Shown piece after piece: positions 1 to 7,668 of a stretch of 41,589 bases of DNA. Made by a program: the position numbers and the translations under genes. The stretch is from Verrucomicrobiota bacterium. GTDB taxonomy: Bacteria > Verrucomicrobiota > Verrucomicrobiia > Verrucomicrobiales > Akkermansiaceae. The first letter of the stretch is position 1, and each line of letters starts with the position of its first letter. Under the pieces are notes generated by a model. It was not told the DNA's origin. It saw only the letters and a program-made list of their open reading frames with translations, and did no database searches. The stretch lies in assembly GCA_004294095.1 (NCBI GenBank), contig RDZR01000049.1, positions 1 through 41,589 on the forward strand, read 5' to 3'.

Positions 1-1
1 C

Positions 2-118
2 GTAACCGCTGCAACGGAGCGAGGGAATCCGATGACAGCGCTCGCAGATGAAATTGAGGCCAAGCGTTGGATCACATCCTATGCGAAAAATGTGACTGAT
101 GACTCCGCTGGGAATTGA
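2..118 (+). CDS. C-terminal fragment of an unrecognised protein, possibly a remnant
   Basis: An open frame enters from the left edge and ends at TGA 116-118. An internal ATG at 32 would give a 28-residue peptide beginning MTALADEIEAKRW. Amino-acid composition looks protein-like, but I do not recognise a family. A second short frame (TTG at 115 to TAG at 234) begins on this stop codon. A third frame is open to 356. Each successive plausible stretch is in a different frame, which would fit a decayed gene with frameshifts. It could equally be chance. No function can be assigned. Confidence 0.3.
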   Translation, partial: VTAATERGNPMTALADEIEAKRWITSYAKNVTDDSAGN

Positions 119-496
119 TAGACGACGCTGGCGATGCACGTTTGGAGAACCTTGCCACCCTCAGGCGCAACACGATTGCGAGGCGGCAGGAGCAGGCGGT
201 TGGTCTCAAGACGCCGTGCCCACGCCACTCCTAGCGAAAATCCTCGAACTGCTTACCAACCACCCAAGCCGTAGCCAGTCGCGGGAAGTCACTTCTCGCG
301 TGAAAGTCTTCTGCTGTAAGGAATTACGCGCTGCACGGAATCAAAGTTCAGTTTAGGGGCACCGATTTGTTGGCCGATTCACCAATGAAAACGCAAAATA
401 AACTGACTCGCCTTTATCCGAAATTTTAAAAGTTATAGGATAATAGGATTAATCCCAAAAGCGAACGGTTACTGTAGGTCCGATGAAAGACTGCAA
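119..496. other. Gene-poor stretch between edge fragment and sigma factor gene
   Basis: No convincing gene, tRNA or tmRNA is visible. A short frame at 115-234 and another to 356 may be decay products of the edge fragment. At 281-299 there is a hairpin with an 8-bp stem (one G-T pair) and a 3-base loop. It has no following T-run, so it is not a classical terminator. From about 370 the sequence becomes AT-rich, with a perfect 10-bp palindrome GGATTAATCC at 446-455. The convergent sigma factor gene ends at 497, so its terminator should lie here, but none is obvious. Confidence 0.4.
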
Positions 497-1360
497 TTAG
501 GTCAGCTTGCGCTTGAGCGGCTGGAGCGTTGGGCGATCCATTTTGAGCAATGCTTTGCGCATTTTCGCCAGAGCGGAGTTTTGGAGTTGGCGGATGCGCT
601 CACGGGAGACGCCGAAATCACGGCCCACATCCTCAAGCAACATCGGCTTGAGACCACTGAGGCCGAAACGGTCGTCGATGATTTTCCTCTCGCGCTCATT
701 CAAGAGTGAAAGCAGACTGGTGAGTTCTTTCTGAAGATTGCGATCTGCGAGTGCATCGAGCGGATCTTCCGCGCGCTCATCGGCGATGATGTCACTGAAT
801 TCCGTGGAATCGGACTCGCTGATAGGAGCATCGAGCGATGTTGGGCGCTGGGCGGCTTGCTTGAGCATCGCGATTTTTTGTCTTGGTAAACCAAGCTCTG
901 CGGCCAACTCATCATCCGTTGGCTCGCGTCCTAATGCCTCGGCGAGGCTGGTGGAAATTCTGCGCATGCGGGCAATTTTATCAACCATGTGGATCGGCAA
1001 ACGAATCGTTTTTGATTGATTGGCCAAAGCACGCTTGATCGATTGTTTGATCCACCATGCGCCATAGGTCGAAAGTTTCCCGCCTTTTTCTGGATCGAAG
1101 CGCTCGACGGCTTGCATGAGGCCAATGTTGCCTTCTGAGATCAAATCGCTGAGTGAAAGTCCATATCCGGAATAATCTTGGGCAATTTTGACGACGAGCC
1201 GTAAATTCGCCTTAATCATCCGATTGCGGGCCTTCTCGTCACCTGCTTTGATGCGCTCTGCGAGATCGATTTCTTCTTCAACCGTAAGCAATGGAGTCTT
1301 CGCGATGTCACGCAGATAAAATTTCAGGCTGCTGTCTGATTCGTAACTCATGTTGGACAT
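497..1360 (-). CDS. RNA polymerase sigma-70 family factor, RpoD-like, without region 1.1
   Basis: This is a 287-residue sigma factor that would direct core RNA polymerase to promoters. Region 1.2 lies near residues 11-40 (SLKFYLRDI), region 2 at about 51-121 (ANLRLVVKIA, ISEGNIGLM, STYGAWWIKQSI), region 3 at about 122-200 (GREPTDDEL, RPTSLDAPI) and region 4 at about 212-272, with the helix-turn-helix ending in VSRERIRQLQN. All core-binding and promoter-recognition blocks are present. The acidic region 1.1 and the non-conserved region of long RpoD proteins are absent, so the length fits the short primary-like or group 2 sigmas seen in Verrucomicrobia. I start at ATG 1358-1360; ATG 1349-1351 is also possible, and the longer frame to 1393 looks non-coding at its N-terminus. 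Neither start has a clear ribosome binding site. Whether this is the housekeeping or an alternative sigma cannot be told here. Confidence 0.9.
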   Translation of the reverse strand: MSNMSYESDSSLKFYLRDIAKTPLLTVEEEIDLAERIKAGDEKARNRMIKANLRLVVKIAQDYSGYGLSLSDLISEGNIGLMQAVERFDPEKGGKLSTYGAWWIKQSIKRALANQSKTIRLPIHMVDKIARMRRISTSLAEALGREPTDDELAAELGLPRQKIAMLKQAAQRPTSLDAPISESDSTEFSDIIADERAEDPLDALADRNLQKELTSLLSLLNERERKIIDDRFGLSGLKPMLLEDVGRDFGVSRERIRQLQNSALAKMRKALLKMDRPTLQPLKRKLT

Positions 1361-1482
1361 GTATGTTCTAATAACGAAAAAACAAGCCCCCAATGTTTAT
1401 TTTTTTGAGAATCTTAAGTTATTTTTTCCAAATCTTGCCTAAATGAACTCGACCAATGCATGTTTAGGCCGTGACCACAAAG

Positions 1483-2145
1483 ATGATTGAGACGCGCAAC
1501 CTGCATCGGAGTTATCAAATCGGGCGGCAATCCATCGAGGTGCTGCACGGCATTGATTTGGCTGTCGAGCGCGGGGAGCGCGTTTTTCTCTGCGGTCCGA
1601 GCGGAGCTGGGAAATCGACTTTGCTCTATACCCTGGCCGGCTTGGAACGCCCGCAACAAGGCGAAGTCATCATTGATGGAAAAAACATTTACACCATGGG
1701 GCGGCGCGCGCAGTCGCAATTTCGGCATCACACGATCGGTTACATTTTCCAAAATTACCATTTATTACCCGAGCTGACAGCTCTCGAAAATGTGGCCATC
1801 CCGGGAGCCATCGCTGGCCGGGATGCCACAGATGAAGCGCGGGCGGCTTTGGCCAGCGTGGGATTGGAAAATCGAGGCGAGCACTTGCCTGCGGAATTGT
1901 CTGGCGGCGAGCAACAACGCGTGGCCATTGCGCGTGCAATGGTCAATCGCCCGCAAGTTTTATTTGCCGATGAGCCGACTGGAAATCTCGACTCGGCCAA
2001 CAGCGCAGAAGTGATGCGTTTGTTGATCGATCTGGCGCAAAAAAATGGCACGACTTTGGTCATCGTCACCCACGATACTCAATTGGCGAAATTAGGAGAT
2101 CGCACGATGATCATCCGGGACGGCACGATGCATACCGCGGATTGA
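1483..2145 (+). CDS. ABC transporter ATP-binding protein, LolD/MacB type
   Basis: This is a complete nucleotide-binding subunit of the LolD/FtsE/MacB class, which powers lipoprotein release or tripartite efflux from the inner membrane. With ATG 1483 as start the protein has 220 residues: Walker A GPSGAGKST at 38-46, Q-loop glutamine near 90, signature LSGGEQQ at 139-145, Walker B VLFADEP at 159-165 and the switch histidine near 197. A GTG at 1471 would add four residues. No permease gene is adjacent, so the partner must be elsewhere and substrate is unknown. The gene ends exactly where the convergent solenoid-protein gene ends: the two stops sit back to back in the palindrome TGATCA (2143-2148). 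It is divergent from the sigma factor gene. Confidence 0.88.
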   Translation: MIETRNLHRSYQIGRQSIEVLHGIDLAVERGERVFLCGPSGAGKSTLLYTLAGLERPQQGEVIIDGKNIYTMGRRAQSQFRHHTIGYIFQNYHLLPELTALENVAIPGAIAGRDATDEARAALASVGLENRGEHLPAELSGGEQQRVAIARAMVNRPQVLFADEPTGNLDSANSAEVMRLLIDLAQKNGTTLVIVTHDTQLAKLGDRTMIIRDGTMHTAD

Positions 2146-3390
2146 TCAATTCTGATTAGAAAAGCGGCGTAGCACACGCTCAGGCAGCGGAGTGGTCCTC
2201 ATGAATTCCTGAGCTTCGGCAGGGCTTTGTTCCATCCAGCGGCGCAAAACTCGCCCATACATGCGGTTGCGCTGGCCTTCATCGCGCATGAATTGGATGT
2301 TCCCTGCGGCGACCCTGATGTCTTGGCGCATGGTATTCCAAACGACCTGCTGCACCGTGTAATCGTTAAGATCGCTGGCGTATCGTTGCATAGTTTGCTG
2401 GGCCAATTCGGGAGATTGCCGAGTTTGAGTGGTGAGAATACCACGCAATGCATGTTGCCGGGCTTCACCCGTAGGTAATTTTTCAAAACTTGCGATCGCT
2501 TCCGTCGGCTGACCATCCGCGAATTGGCTGTAAACATTATCGATCGTTCGGTTCGTTGCCTCACTTGGATTGGCGACGAGAAATTGGATGGTGTTTTCTC
2601 GATCTTTGGCAGCGAGAAGCGGTGCTGCGCGTTCGATGGCACCATTTTTCAACGCTGGATCGGTGAGGAGATCAATCCACTGTTTGGTCGCAGCCGGTCC
2701 TTGGCGCAACAAATGGGGCAAAAGTGCATCCAACGCATTGCCACGAGCCACGCTCTTCGACATGCTCGAAAGCAAATTGCTGGCAGCATTAAAATCAGCC
2801 GCCGCAAGCGAGCGAATGATTCCGGCGTAGTATGGATTTTCCGAACCATCCGTCGGCGCATTCGCATTTGCCCATTGCAGGGCAGCGGCGGAATCGTAAC
2901 TCGCCCAAGCACCTAACAGAGTGTCAAAACTTGCTTCATCGAGACTCTTCGTTTTGGCGTAAGCCAGAGCACCCTGCGGATCGATATTTGCCCATGCGGA
3001 AAGCATCAATTCATACTCCGTGCGGCGCTCATCGGTGAGTTCCAATTCGCGGAATTGATCAAGCAAGGCCGCGAATTCCTCGGGGCCAAGTTTTTCTAAC
3101 ATGGCAATCAAAGCAGTGTATCGCTCGACCGCGTTTTCATTGCTCATGATCGCTTCGAGTCTCGCTTTGCTGGCTTTGGGCGATGAGGCGACTGACTCAT
3201 CGCGCGAGGCGCGGCGTTGAGAATCATCCATTGCGCCATCGCCGCGGCCGCTACTTGCCTTGGTGTTCTGAGCGAGCGAAGCGTTTGGAAAATCTTCAGA
3301 AGGTGCGTTGCGCATTCCGCTTCCCAGCATGTAGCCGATGCCGCCTACGACCATAATGGCCGCGGCCATCGGGATGGGTGATACTTTCAT
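2146..3390 (-). CDS. Membrane-anchored alpha-solenoid repeat protein of unknown function
   Basis: A 414-residue protein starts MKVSPIPMAAAIMVVGG, a single N-terminal membrane segment or uncleaved signal, followed by a polar linker rich in Ser, Arg and Asp (about 30-70). The rest is helical with degenerate repeats of about 35 residues built on a W-x-x-x-D-P/S-x-x-A-L pattern, for example AWANIDPQGALAYA and AWASYDSAAALQWA. This TPR/HEAT-like arrangement is common in secreted or periplasmic verrucomicrobial proteins that have no assigned role. I chose ATG 3388-3390 because the hydrophobic segment follows at once; the frame open upstream to 3591 overlaps the next gene and has odd composition. It lies 38 bp after the gluconolactonase-like gene on the same strand and may be co-transcribed. 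It probably acts as a protein-interaction scaffold facing the periplasm, but this is inference. Confidence 0.7.
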   Translation of the reverse strand: MKVSPIPMAAAIMVVGGIGYMLGSGMRNAPSEDFPNASLAQNTKASSGRGDGAMDDSQRRASRDESVASSPKASKARLEAIMSNENAVERYTALIAMLEKLGPEEFAALLDQFRELELTDERRTEYELMLSAWANIDPQGALAYAKTKSLDEASFDTLLGAWASYDSAAALQWANANAPTDGSENPYYAGIIRSLAAADFNAASNLLSSMSKSVARGNALDALLPHLLRQGPAATKQWIDLLTDPALKNGAIERAAPLLAAKDRENTIQFLVANPSEATNRTIDNVYSQFADGQPTEAIASFEKLPTGEARQHALRGILTTQTRQSPELAQQTMQRYASDLNDYTVQQVVWNTMRQDIRVAAGNIQFMRDEGQRNRMYGRVLRRWMEQSPAEAQEFMRTTPLPERVLRRFSNQN

Positions 3391-3428
3391 AGTTGGATAG
3401 GTAATTCCGAATCTTCGCCGAGCAAGGG

Positions 3429-4286
3429 CTAACCTGCAAATGCATGCGCTGGGAAACCACGAGTGCCCAGCCCGCGCACTAGCCAAAGCCGCCCCGCGTG
3501 CTCCTCCACCACCGATTTGTGAATGCCGGTGGTGATGTAAAGGTCCGTCAAATCCGCGCCGCCGAATGCGCATGCCGTGGTCTCCAGACATGGCAGCTCG
3601 ATGCGATGCAATTCTTTACCCAATTTCGGGTCGAAGCATGCCACACAGCCGCCATGGCAAAAGGCGATCCACAAGTTGCCCTCGACATCGATCGTCATTC
3701 CGTCTGGCGAAGCATCAATGTGCTCAGTGGAAATCACCACCTGCGGATCTAACAGCATGCCATTTTCGTAACGAAATGCCAGCACGTCTTTGCGCGGAGT
3801 ATCGATGTAATACACAACCGTCCCATCCGCAGACCACGCAATGCCGTTAGAATTTGTGACCGGACCAAACGCCTCATGAATCGTCAAATTTGGATCGAGA
3901 CGGTATAACTTCGCAGTGCCAGATTTTTTTGTTAGACTGATAGAACCTGCAAAAAATCGCCCATCGGGTGAGCATTTCCCGTCATTGAAACGATTTTCTG
4001 GCAAATGGCTTTCGGGATCCACGATGGGAGAAATTTCGCATGCATCGATGTCCAAAAAGGAAATTCCATGATCGCCGGCAATGAGCAGTCCGCCACTCGC
4101 TCGTGGCACCACCGTGCCAACTCTCGCACCAACATCCCAACTGCTTTCCCGCGAATATGCCGGATCGTAGCGGTGAACCAAGTGGCCCTCGATATCCACA
4201 TAATACAAACTACCTTTCCACCAAATCGGCCCCTCACCCCACTGGCTACGAATCGCCCCAACCGGCTCCATGTGAATCATGTGCAT
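3429..4286 (-). CDS. SMP-30/gluconolactonase/LRE family protein
   Basis: A 285-residue six-bladed beta-propeller of the senescence-marker-30 family, typically Ca or Zn dependent lactonases that open sugar lactones such as gluconolactone. The family metal ligands can be placed: Glu18 in QWGEGP, Asn147 in TNSNG and Asp195 in SPDG. The substrate-loop motif ENRFNDGK lies at 97-104. Length is normal for the family and there is no signal peptide, so it should be cytoplasmic. ATG 4284-4286 is used; internal Met3 or Met6 are alternatives because the N-terminus reads MHMIHM. It is divergent from the CPBP gene across a 37-bp gap. The exact lactone is unknown; a sugar-oxidation role would fit the glycosidases elsewhere in the window, but they are not neighbours. 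Confidence 0.85.
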   Translation of the reverse strand: MHMIHMEPVGAIRSQWGEGPIWWKGSLYYVDIEGHLVHRYDPAYSRESSWDVGARVGTVVPRASGGLLIAGDHGISFLDIDACEISPIVDPESHLPENRFNDGKCSPDGRFFAGSISLTKKSGTAKLYRLDPNLTIHEAFGPVTNSNGIAWSADGTVVYYIDTPRKDVLAFRYENGMLLDPQVVISTEHIDASPDGMTIDVEGNLWIAFCHGGCVACFDPKLGKELHRIELPCLETTACAFGGADLTDLYITTGIHKSVVEEHAGRLWLVRGLGTRGFPAHAFAG

Positions 4287-4335
4287 ATGAGATATTTAAA
4301 CTTCATCCATTTTCCAGCGCAAATTGAGTAAGCTC

Positions 4336-5307
4336 ATGCTTTTCATCGGCGGCAAAAATGAGTTAGTAAAAGCCATGCGCGATGAGGCGAGCTATGATGT
4401 GATCAAAATATGGCTGTTTGCGGGCAGCTGCATTTTGTTAGCCGCAGTGCTCTCTCCGTTTGTCTGGCAAGGTGGACTTGCGTTGGCAGAAGTTTCTTCA
4501 AACAAAGAAACCAATGGCATTCTTTCATGGCTTGGTGAGTTATTTCAAAAAGCAACGTTCACCCAAGTATTTCAAGCCACTTTAGGCGTTCTAGTTTTGT
4601 TAGGTTTGCTGCCATTGATCGATGTTCTGCGCGGCTATCCGCGCGTGGGACACGGCCAGTTCATTGTGAAAAATCAAGCAGCCACGTCGCATCTTCTGTT
4701 AGGTTTCATGGGCTCATGCGGATTGTTAGGTGCATTGAGCATTGGCATGATGACGCTCGGGCACTGGCATTGGAATGCGAGCCTCAAGCTCACGGTGGAC
4801 TTTTGGTTTTGGGCGCTTTCCGCGGCGGCATTGAGCGCAGTCATTCAAGAAGGATTTTTCCGTGGAATGGCGATGGGTGTTTTTTTACGAGCGATGAGTC
4901 CAGCCGCAGCATGGGGCATGACGGCTGCATTTTTTGCACTGTGTCATTTTTTAGTCACGCGCCCTGCTGTTTGTCTGTTAGAGCCTGATGGGTTCAGCAT
5001 GGGATTTACTTGGTTAGGAAGCCGCATTGCCGATTTTGCCGATTGGAAAATTTTTCTCAAAGAATTTATGCCGACCTTGTTATTGGGTGGACTGCTCGGT
5101 TATGCTCGCTGGCGCACCGCCTCATTGATGCTGCCGATAGGAATTCACGCCGGTTGGCTATTTGCCTCTTCAGTGCACGCTCGCGGAGTGATCGAGCAGC
5201 CCTCGAATTTCCCATGGCTCGGCTACGCCGCACTGGTGCTCACCTTGGCAATGGCATTGGATTTTTTACCTGTTAGAAAACCAGCCCATGCCGCACCCAA
5301 AGTTTAG
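4336..5307 (+). CDS. CPBP (Rce1/Abi-like) intramembrane protease family protein, atypical active site
   Basis: A 323-residue polytopic membrane protein of the CAAX/bacteriocin-processing family. The three family motifs are visible: motif 1 IQEGFFRG near residues 170-177, motif 2 FALCH with His near 204, and motif 3 GIHAGW with His near 271. Canonical motif 1 is EExxxR, and its first Glu is the catalytic residue in archaeal Rce1; here it is Gln (codon CAA near 4858), so protease activity is doubtful. The paralog at 6060 keeps EEFLFRG. An N-terminal pair of membrane segments (about residues 25-50 and 82-105) is shared with that paralog. Alignment with the paralog favours ATG 4336 over the TTG at 4324. 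The 3' end overlaps the comF-like gene by 20 bp, suggesting coupled expression. Confidence 0.82.
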   Translation: MLFIGGKNELVKAMRDEASYDVIKIWLFAGSCILLAAVLSPFVWQGGLALAEVSSNKETNGILSWLGELFQKATFTQVFQATLGVLVLLGLLPLIDVLRGYPRVGHGQFIVKNQAATSHLLLGFMGSCGLLGALSIGMMTLGHWHWNASLKLTVDFWFWALSAAALSAVIQEGFFRGMAMGVFLRAMSPAAAWGMTAAFFALCHFLVTRPAVCLLEPDGFSMGFTWLGSRIADFADWKIFLKEFMPTLLLGGLLGYARWRTASLMLPIGIHAGWLFASSVHARGVIEQPSNFPWLGYAALVLTLAMALDFLPVRKPAHAAPKV

Positions 5308-6049
5308 TCTCGATGGATTTTGCGATCTGGGGGCGAAAGTGTTAGACCAGCTCTATCCCTCGTGGTGCGTTTTGTGCGAGAATGAACTTTCCGGTGGCCG
5401 CAGCATTTGCGACTCATGCCATGATTTGTTGCCGCCGATTAGCGCGCCATTTTGCCAAGTTTGCTCGGAGCCATTTCAGGGGAAAATCGATGGTGAATTT
5501 AAGTGCCCAAATTGCGCAGATCTGAAGTTTGCATTTGATTTTGCAAGGTCTGGCATGATGCGCGATCCGCAGACGTTAGAGATCATTCATCGTTTGAAAT
5601 ATGGCAGAGAAATTCACCTCGCCAGCGAGCTTGCTAGGCTCGCGGCTCAGGCCTTTCTCGATCCGCGTTTTGAACTATCTTTAGCCGAAAAATGGCCACT
5701 CATTCCGGTGCCACTGCACTACCGCAGGATGCAACATCGGCACTTCAATCAAGCCGCAGAAATTGGCCGATCCCTGGCGAAATTGGCCGACTTGCCATTG
5801 CTTTTTGCGCTCAAACGAGTGCGCAACACCACCACTCAAACGTTACTCTCACGCAAGCAACGTCTCGATAATTTACGCGGCGCTTTTGCCCTCACCAAAA
5901 GCGGCAGCAAGTGGCTTTCCAAACAACGCAGCGGTGCCATCCTCATCGACGATATTCTGACCACCGGCTCAACGGTCGATGCCTGCTCCAAGCAATTGCG
6001 CCGAGCGGGCTTCAGCCATGTGCACGTGGTGACCGTCATGCGCGGTTAG
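5288..6049 (+). CDS. comF: ComF family protein (phosphoribosyltransferase-like)
   Basis: A 253-residue ComF/GntX-type protein. The N-terminus carries two zinc-ribbon cysteine sets: C27-x2-C30 with C41-x2-C44, and C56-x2-C59 with C73-x2-C76. The C-terminal half is a type I phosphoribosyltransferase fold with RHFNQA (151-156) and the PRPP loop AILIDDILTTGST (217-229). In naturally competent bacteria ComF assists uptake or recombination of single-stranded DNA. The enzymatic role is unsettled. The start overlaps the upstream CPBP gene by 20 bp, and the stop is 10 bp from the end of the convergent second CPBP gene. No other competence genes are in the window. Confidence 0.9.
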   Translation: MPHPKFSLDGFCDLGAKVLDQLYPSWCVLCENELSGGRSICDSCHDLLPPISAPFCQVCSEPFQGKIDGEFKCPNCADLKFAFDFARSGMMRDPQTLEIIHRLKYGREIHLASELARLAAQAFLDPRFELSLAEKWPLIPVPLHYRRMQHRHFNQAAEIGRSLAKLADLPLLFALKRVRNTTTQTLLSRKQRLDNLRGAFALTKSGSKWLSKQRSGAILIDDILTTGSTVDACSKQLRRAGFSHVHVVTVMRG

Positions 6050-6059
6050 GCCACTTCAA

Positions 6060-7091
6060 TCAATCAAGCTTGGTGATTAAAACTCGCTTAAAAAAGAAGT
6101 GGCAGCAAACGGCTGTTAGAATCAAAGCGAGCAGCGGAAGAAGGCCAGAGCGCACATTATCTCCAACGCCCCAAGGTTGTAAAAAATGCGGAGTCTCGCC
6201 AGTTTGGTAGAGTTGGTTGAAACTCTTAAAGGCCATCACCCAGCCGGCATGTAAACCAATCGCAACCCACAGCAATCCGGTCTTCACTCGCGTCCATGCC
6301 AAAATCAATCCCACGGCAAACAACGTCATCAAATCTGTCACAAAAAACACCGGATCCATGAAGTGATAGAAAATTTTTCCTAACAATTCAAAGCCAGCGA
6401 AAATGTTGCTCGGATCTGCGATGATTTGCCCTTTGGGTGGTTGTAAAAAATGCAAAAATGAAAACACGGCGGAGGAGCCGATGCAGGCCCAAAATGGCTT
6501 TGCCGAGCGCAGCCAAAAGCCTAACAGAATGCCACGAAAAAGGAACTCCTCGATGAAGGCTAAAATCGGCGCGGTGATGAGCATGTTAGATAAAAGTTCA
6601 TTCCAATCCACCGGCGGCCAATCTGCATGGAAAACGCCCGCAGCCGCCAAGCTGATTCCTAACAGCCACAAGATGCCCGCCGCGAGCAAACAACCAACAA
6701 ATGATTGCCACATCGGATTGACTTTGATGAAGGCTGATTCCACCGCCAAAAAATCTAACCATTTTCCAGAATTTTTCCCAAGGCGCTTAATCCGCCAGAT
6801 CAGAAATGGCAGCAGGGCGAGAATGGAAAACGCCAAACATCGGCTAAAGTAGCGGCCCGGCTTGGCATTCTCGCATGACTTTGCCAGCGATTCGATCACC
6901 CTCGGATAGTCGTTGATTGCGGCCTGCGCCACCAGCCATTGTCCACCACGAAAGGCAAAAGGCATCAGCAGGGCAGCTAGGAAAAGCGCAGCAAACACCC
7001 AAATGACGACTGCTGCGGCTTCCGTTTTGATCCATCTCATGCTCCCCCGCTTATGCAGGACCGTCTCGATTTTGTCCACATTCCAAAACAT
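6060..7091 (-). CDS. CPBP family intramembrane metalloprotease
   Basis: This is a paralog of the CPBP protein at 4336, convergent with comF. It keeps a canonical active site: motif 1 FIEEFLFRG, motif 2 FSFLHFL and motif 3 GLHAGW. Both proteins also share two N-terminal membrane segments and a long extramembrane loop before motif 3, so they form one subfamily and probably arose by local duplication. The frame opens at ATG 7136; I prefer ATG 7091 because the residues after it (MFWNVDKIETVL) align with the start of the paralog, giving 343 residues. ATG 7040 (MRWIK) is a third option and has a GGGGGAG just upstream, though too close to be a good ribosome binding site. Substrate is unknown. Confidence 0.85.
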   Translation of the reverse strand: MFWNVDKIETVLHKRGSMRWIKTEAAAVVIWVFAALFLAALLMPFAFRGGQWLVAQAAINDYPRVIESLAKSCENAKPGRYFSRCLAFSILALLPFLIWRIKRLGKNSGKWLDFLAVESAFIKVNPMWQSFVGCLLAAGILWLLGISLAAAGVFHADWPPVDWNELLSNMLITAPILAFIEEFLFRGILLGFWLRSAKPFWACIGSSAVFSFLHFLQPPKGQIIADPSNIFAGFELLGKIFYHFMDPVFFVTDLMTLFAVGLILAWTRVKTGLLWVAIGLHAGWVMAFKSFNQLYQTGETPHFLQPWGVGDNVRSGLLPLLALILTAVCCHFFFKRVLITKLD

Positions 7092-7144
7092 CGGAGCGAT
7101 AAAATTTCTTTGATTTATCGAAGCTGATGCGTGCATGGTGAGAC

Positions 7145-7594
7145 ATGGCAGAGAGCGTCCAAGTCGAACCGATCGCGCTACTTCCGACGGAAGCAGGCTG
7201 TGCCGTCTTTTTAGGCGATGGGAAAAAAGTCATTGTGATTTACATCGATCCCGGCGTGGCCTCATCGATCAACGCTGCTCTCACTGGAGAGACGCCGCCG
7301 CGCCCACTGACCCATGATTTATTTCTGATGACGCTCAATGCCTTCGGTGCCAAAGTGACTCGAGCGATGATCGTAAGTTGTGAAAATCAAATTTTTCATG
7401 GTCGCCTTTTCCTAGAAGCTGAAAATGAAATCATGGAGCGTAAAATCATCGAAATTGATGCCCGTCCATCGGATTGCTTGGCGTTAGTCGTGCGCTGTGG
7501 GGCGCCTTGCTACGTTCTAAAATCTCTGTGGGATACCCTCGATGACATGTCGCAAAATTTGTTAGACTTACGCAATCAAACAGGAGATTCCTAA
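7145..7594 (+). CDS. Bifunctional nuclease family (BFN/DUF151) protein
   Basis: A 149-residue protein with the BFN domain nearly full length. Diagnostic segments are RPLTHDLF at about 57-64, the IDARPSD block near 106-112 and the following LALVVRCGAPCYV strand. Relatives include plant BBD proteins with DNase/RNase activity and small bacterial proteins of unknown role. The domain-to-protein ratio here is typical of the short bacterial forms, without a UVR tail. ATG 7145 is divergent from the CPBP gene. The next gene on the same strand begins 75 bp downstream, so they may or may not share a transcript. Confidence 0.88.
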   Translation: MAESVQVEPIALLPTEAGCAVFLGDGKKVIVIYIDPGVASSINAALTGETPPRPLTHDLFLMTLNAFGAKVTRAMIVSCENQIFHGRLFLEAENEIMERKIIEIDARPSDCLALVVRCGAPCYVLKSLWDTLDDMSQNLLDLRNQTGDS

Positions 7595-7632
7595 GCAAAA
7601 TACCCCGCAGATAGGCGACGAAATTTCACTAC

Positions 7633-7658
7633 TTGCGCGATTGGAGTGTGGATATAAT
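7633..7658 (+). promoter_or_regulatory. Possible -10 element (TATAAT) just upstream of the M29-like gene
   Basis: TATAAT at 7653-7658 is a perfect -10 hexamer. The best -35 candidates (TTGCGC at 7633, or TACTTG at 7630) have poor spacing or sequence. The start codon at 7669 is only 10 bases downstream, which would give a leaderless or nearly leaderless mRNA. Confidence 0.3.
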
Positions 7659-7668
7659 TTGGAAAGTT

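Noticed and set aside
281-299. Hairpin as terminator for the sigma factor gene
   Set aside because: It is about 200 bp beyond the stop codon and has no T-run on the needed strand.
99-356. 85-residue frame on the plus strand
   Set aside because: Composition is not protein-like over most of its length and no start signal is seen; kept only as a possible part of a remnant.
119-496. tRNA or tmRNA near the left edge
   Set aside because: No T-loop GTTCGANTC-like sequence, acceptor pairing or CCA end could be found.
3391-3591. N-terminal extension of the solenoid protein to 3591
   Set aside because: It overlaps the gluconolactonase gene and has Arg/His/Gly-rich shadow composition; a clear membrane anchor follows ATG 3390.
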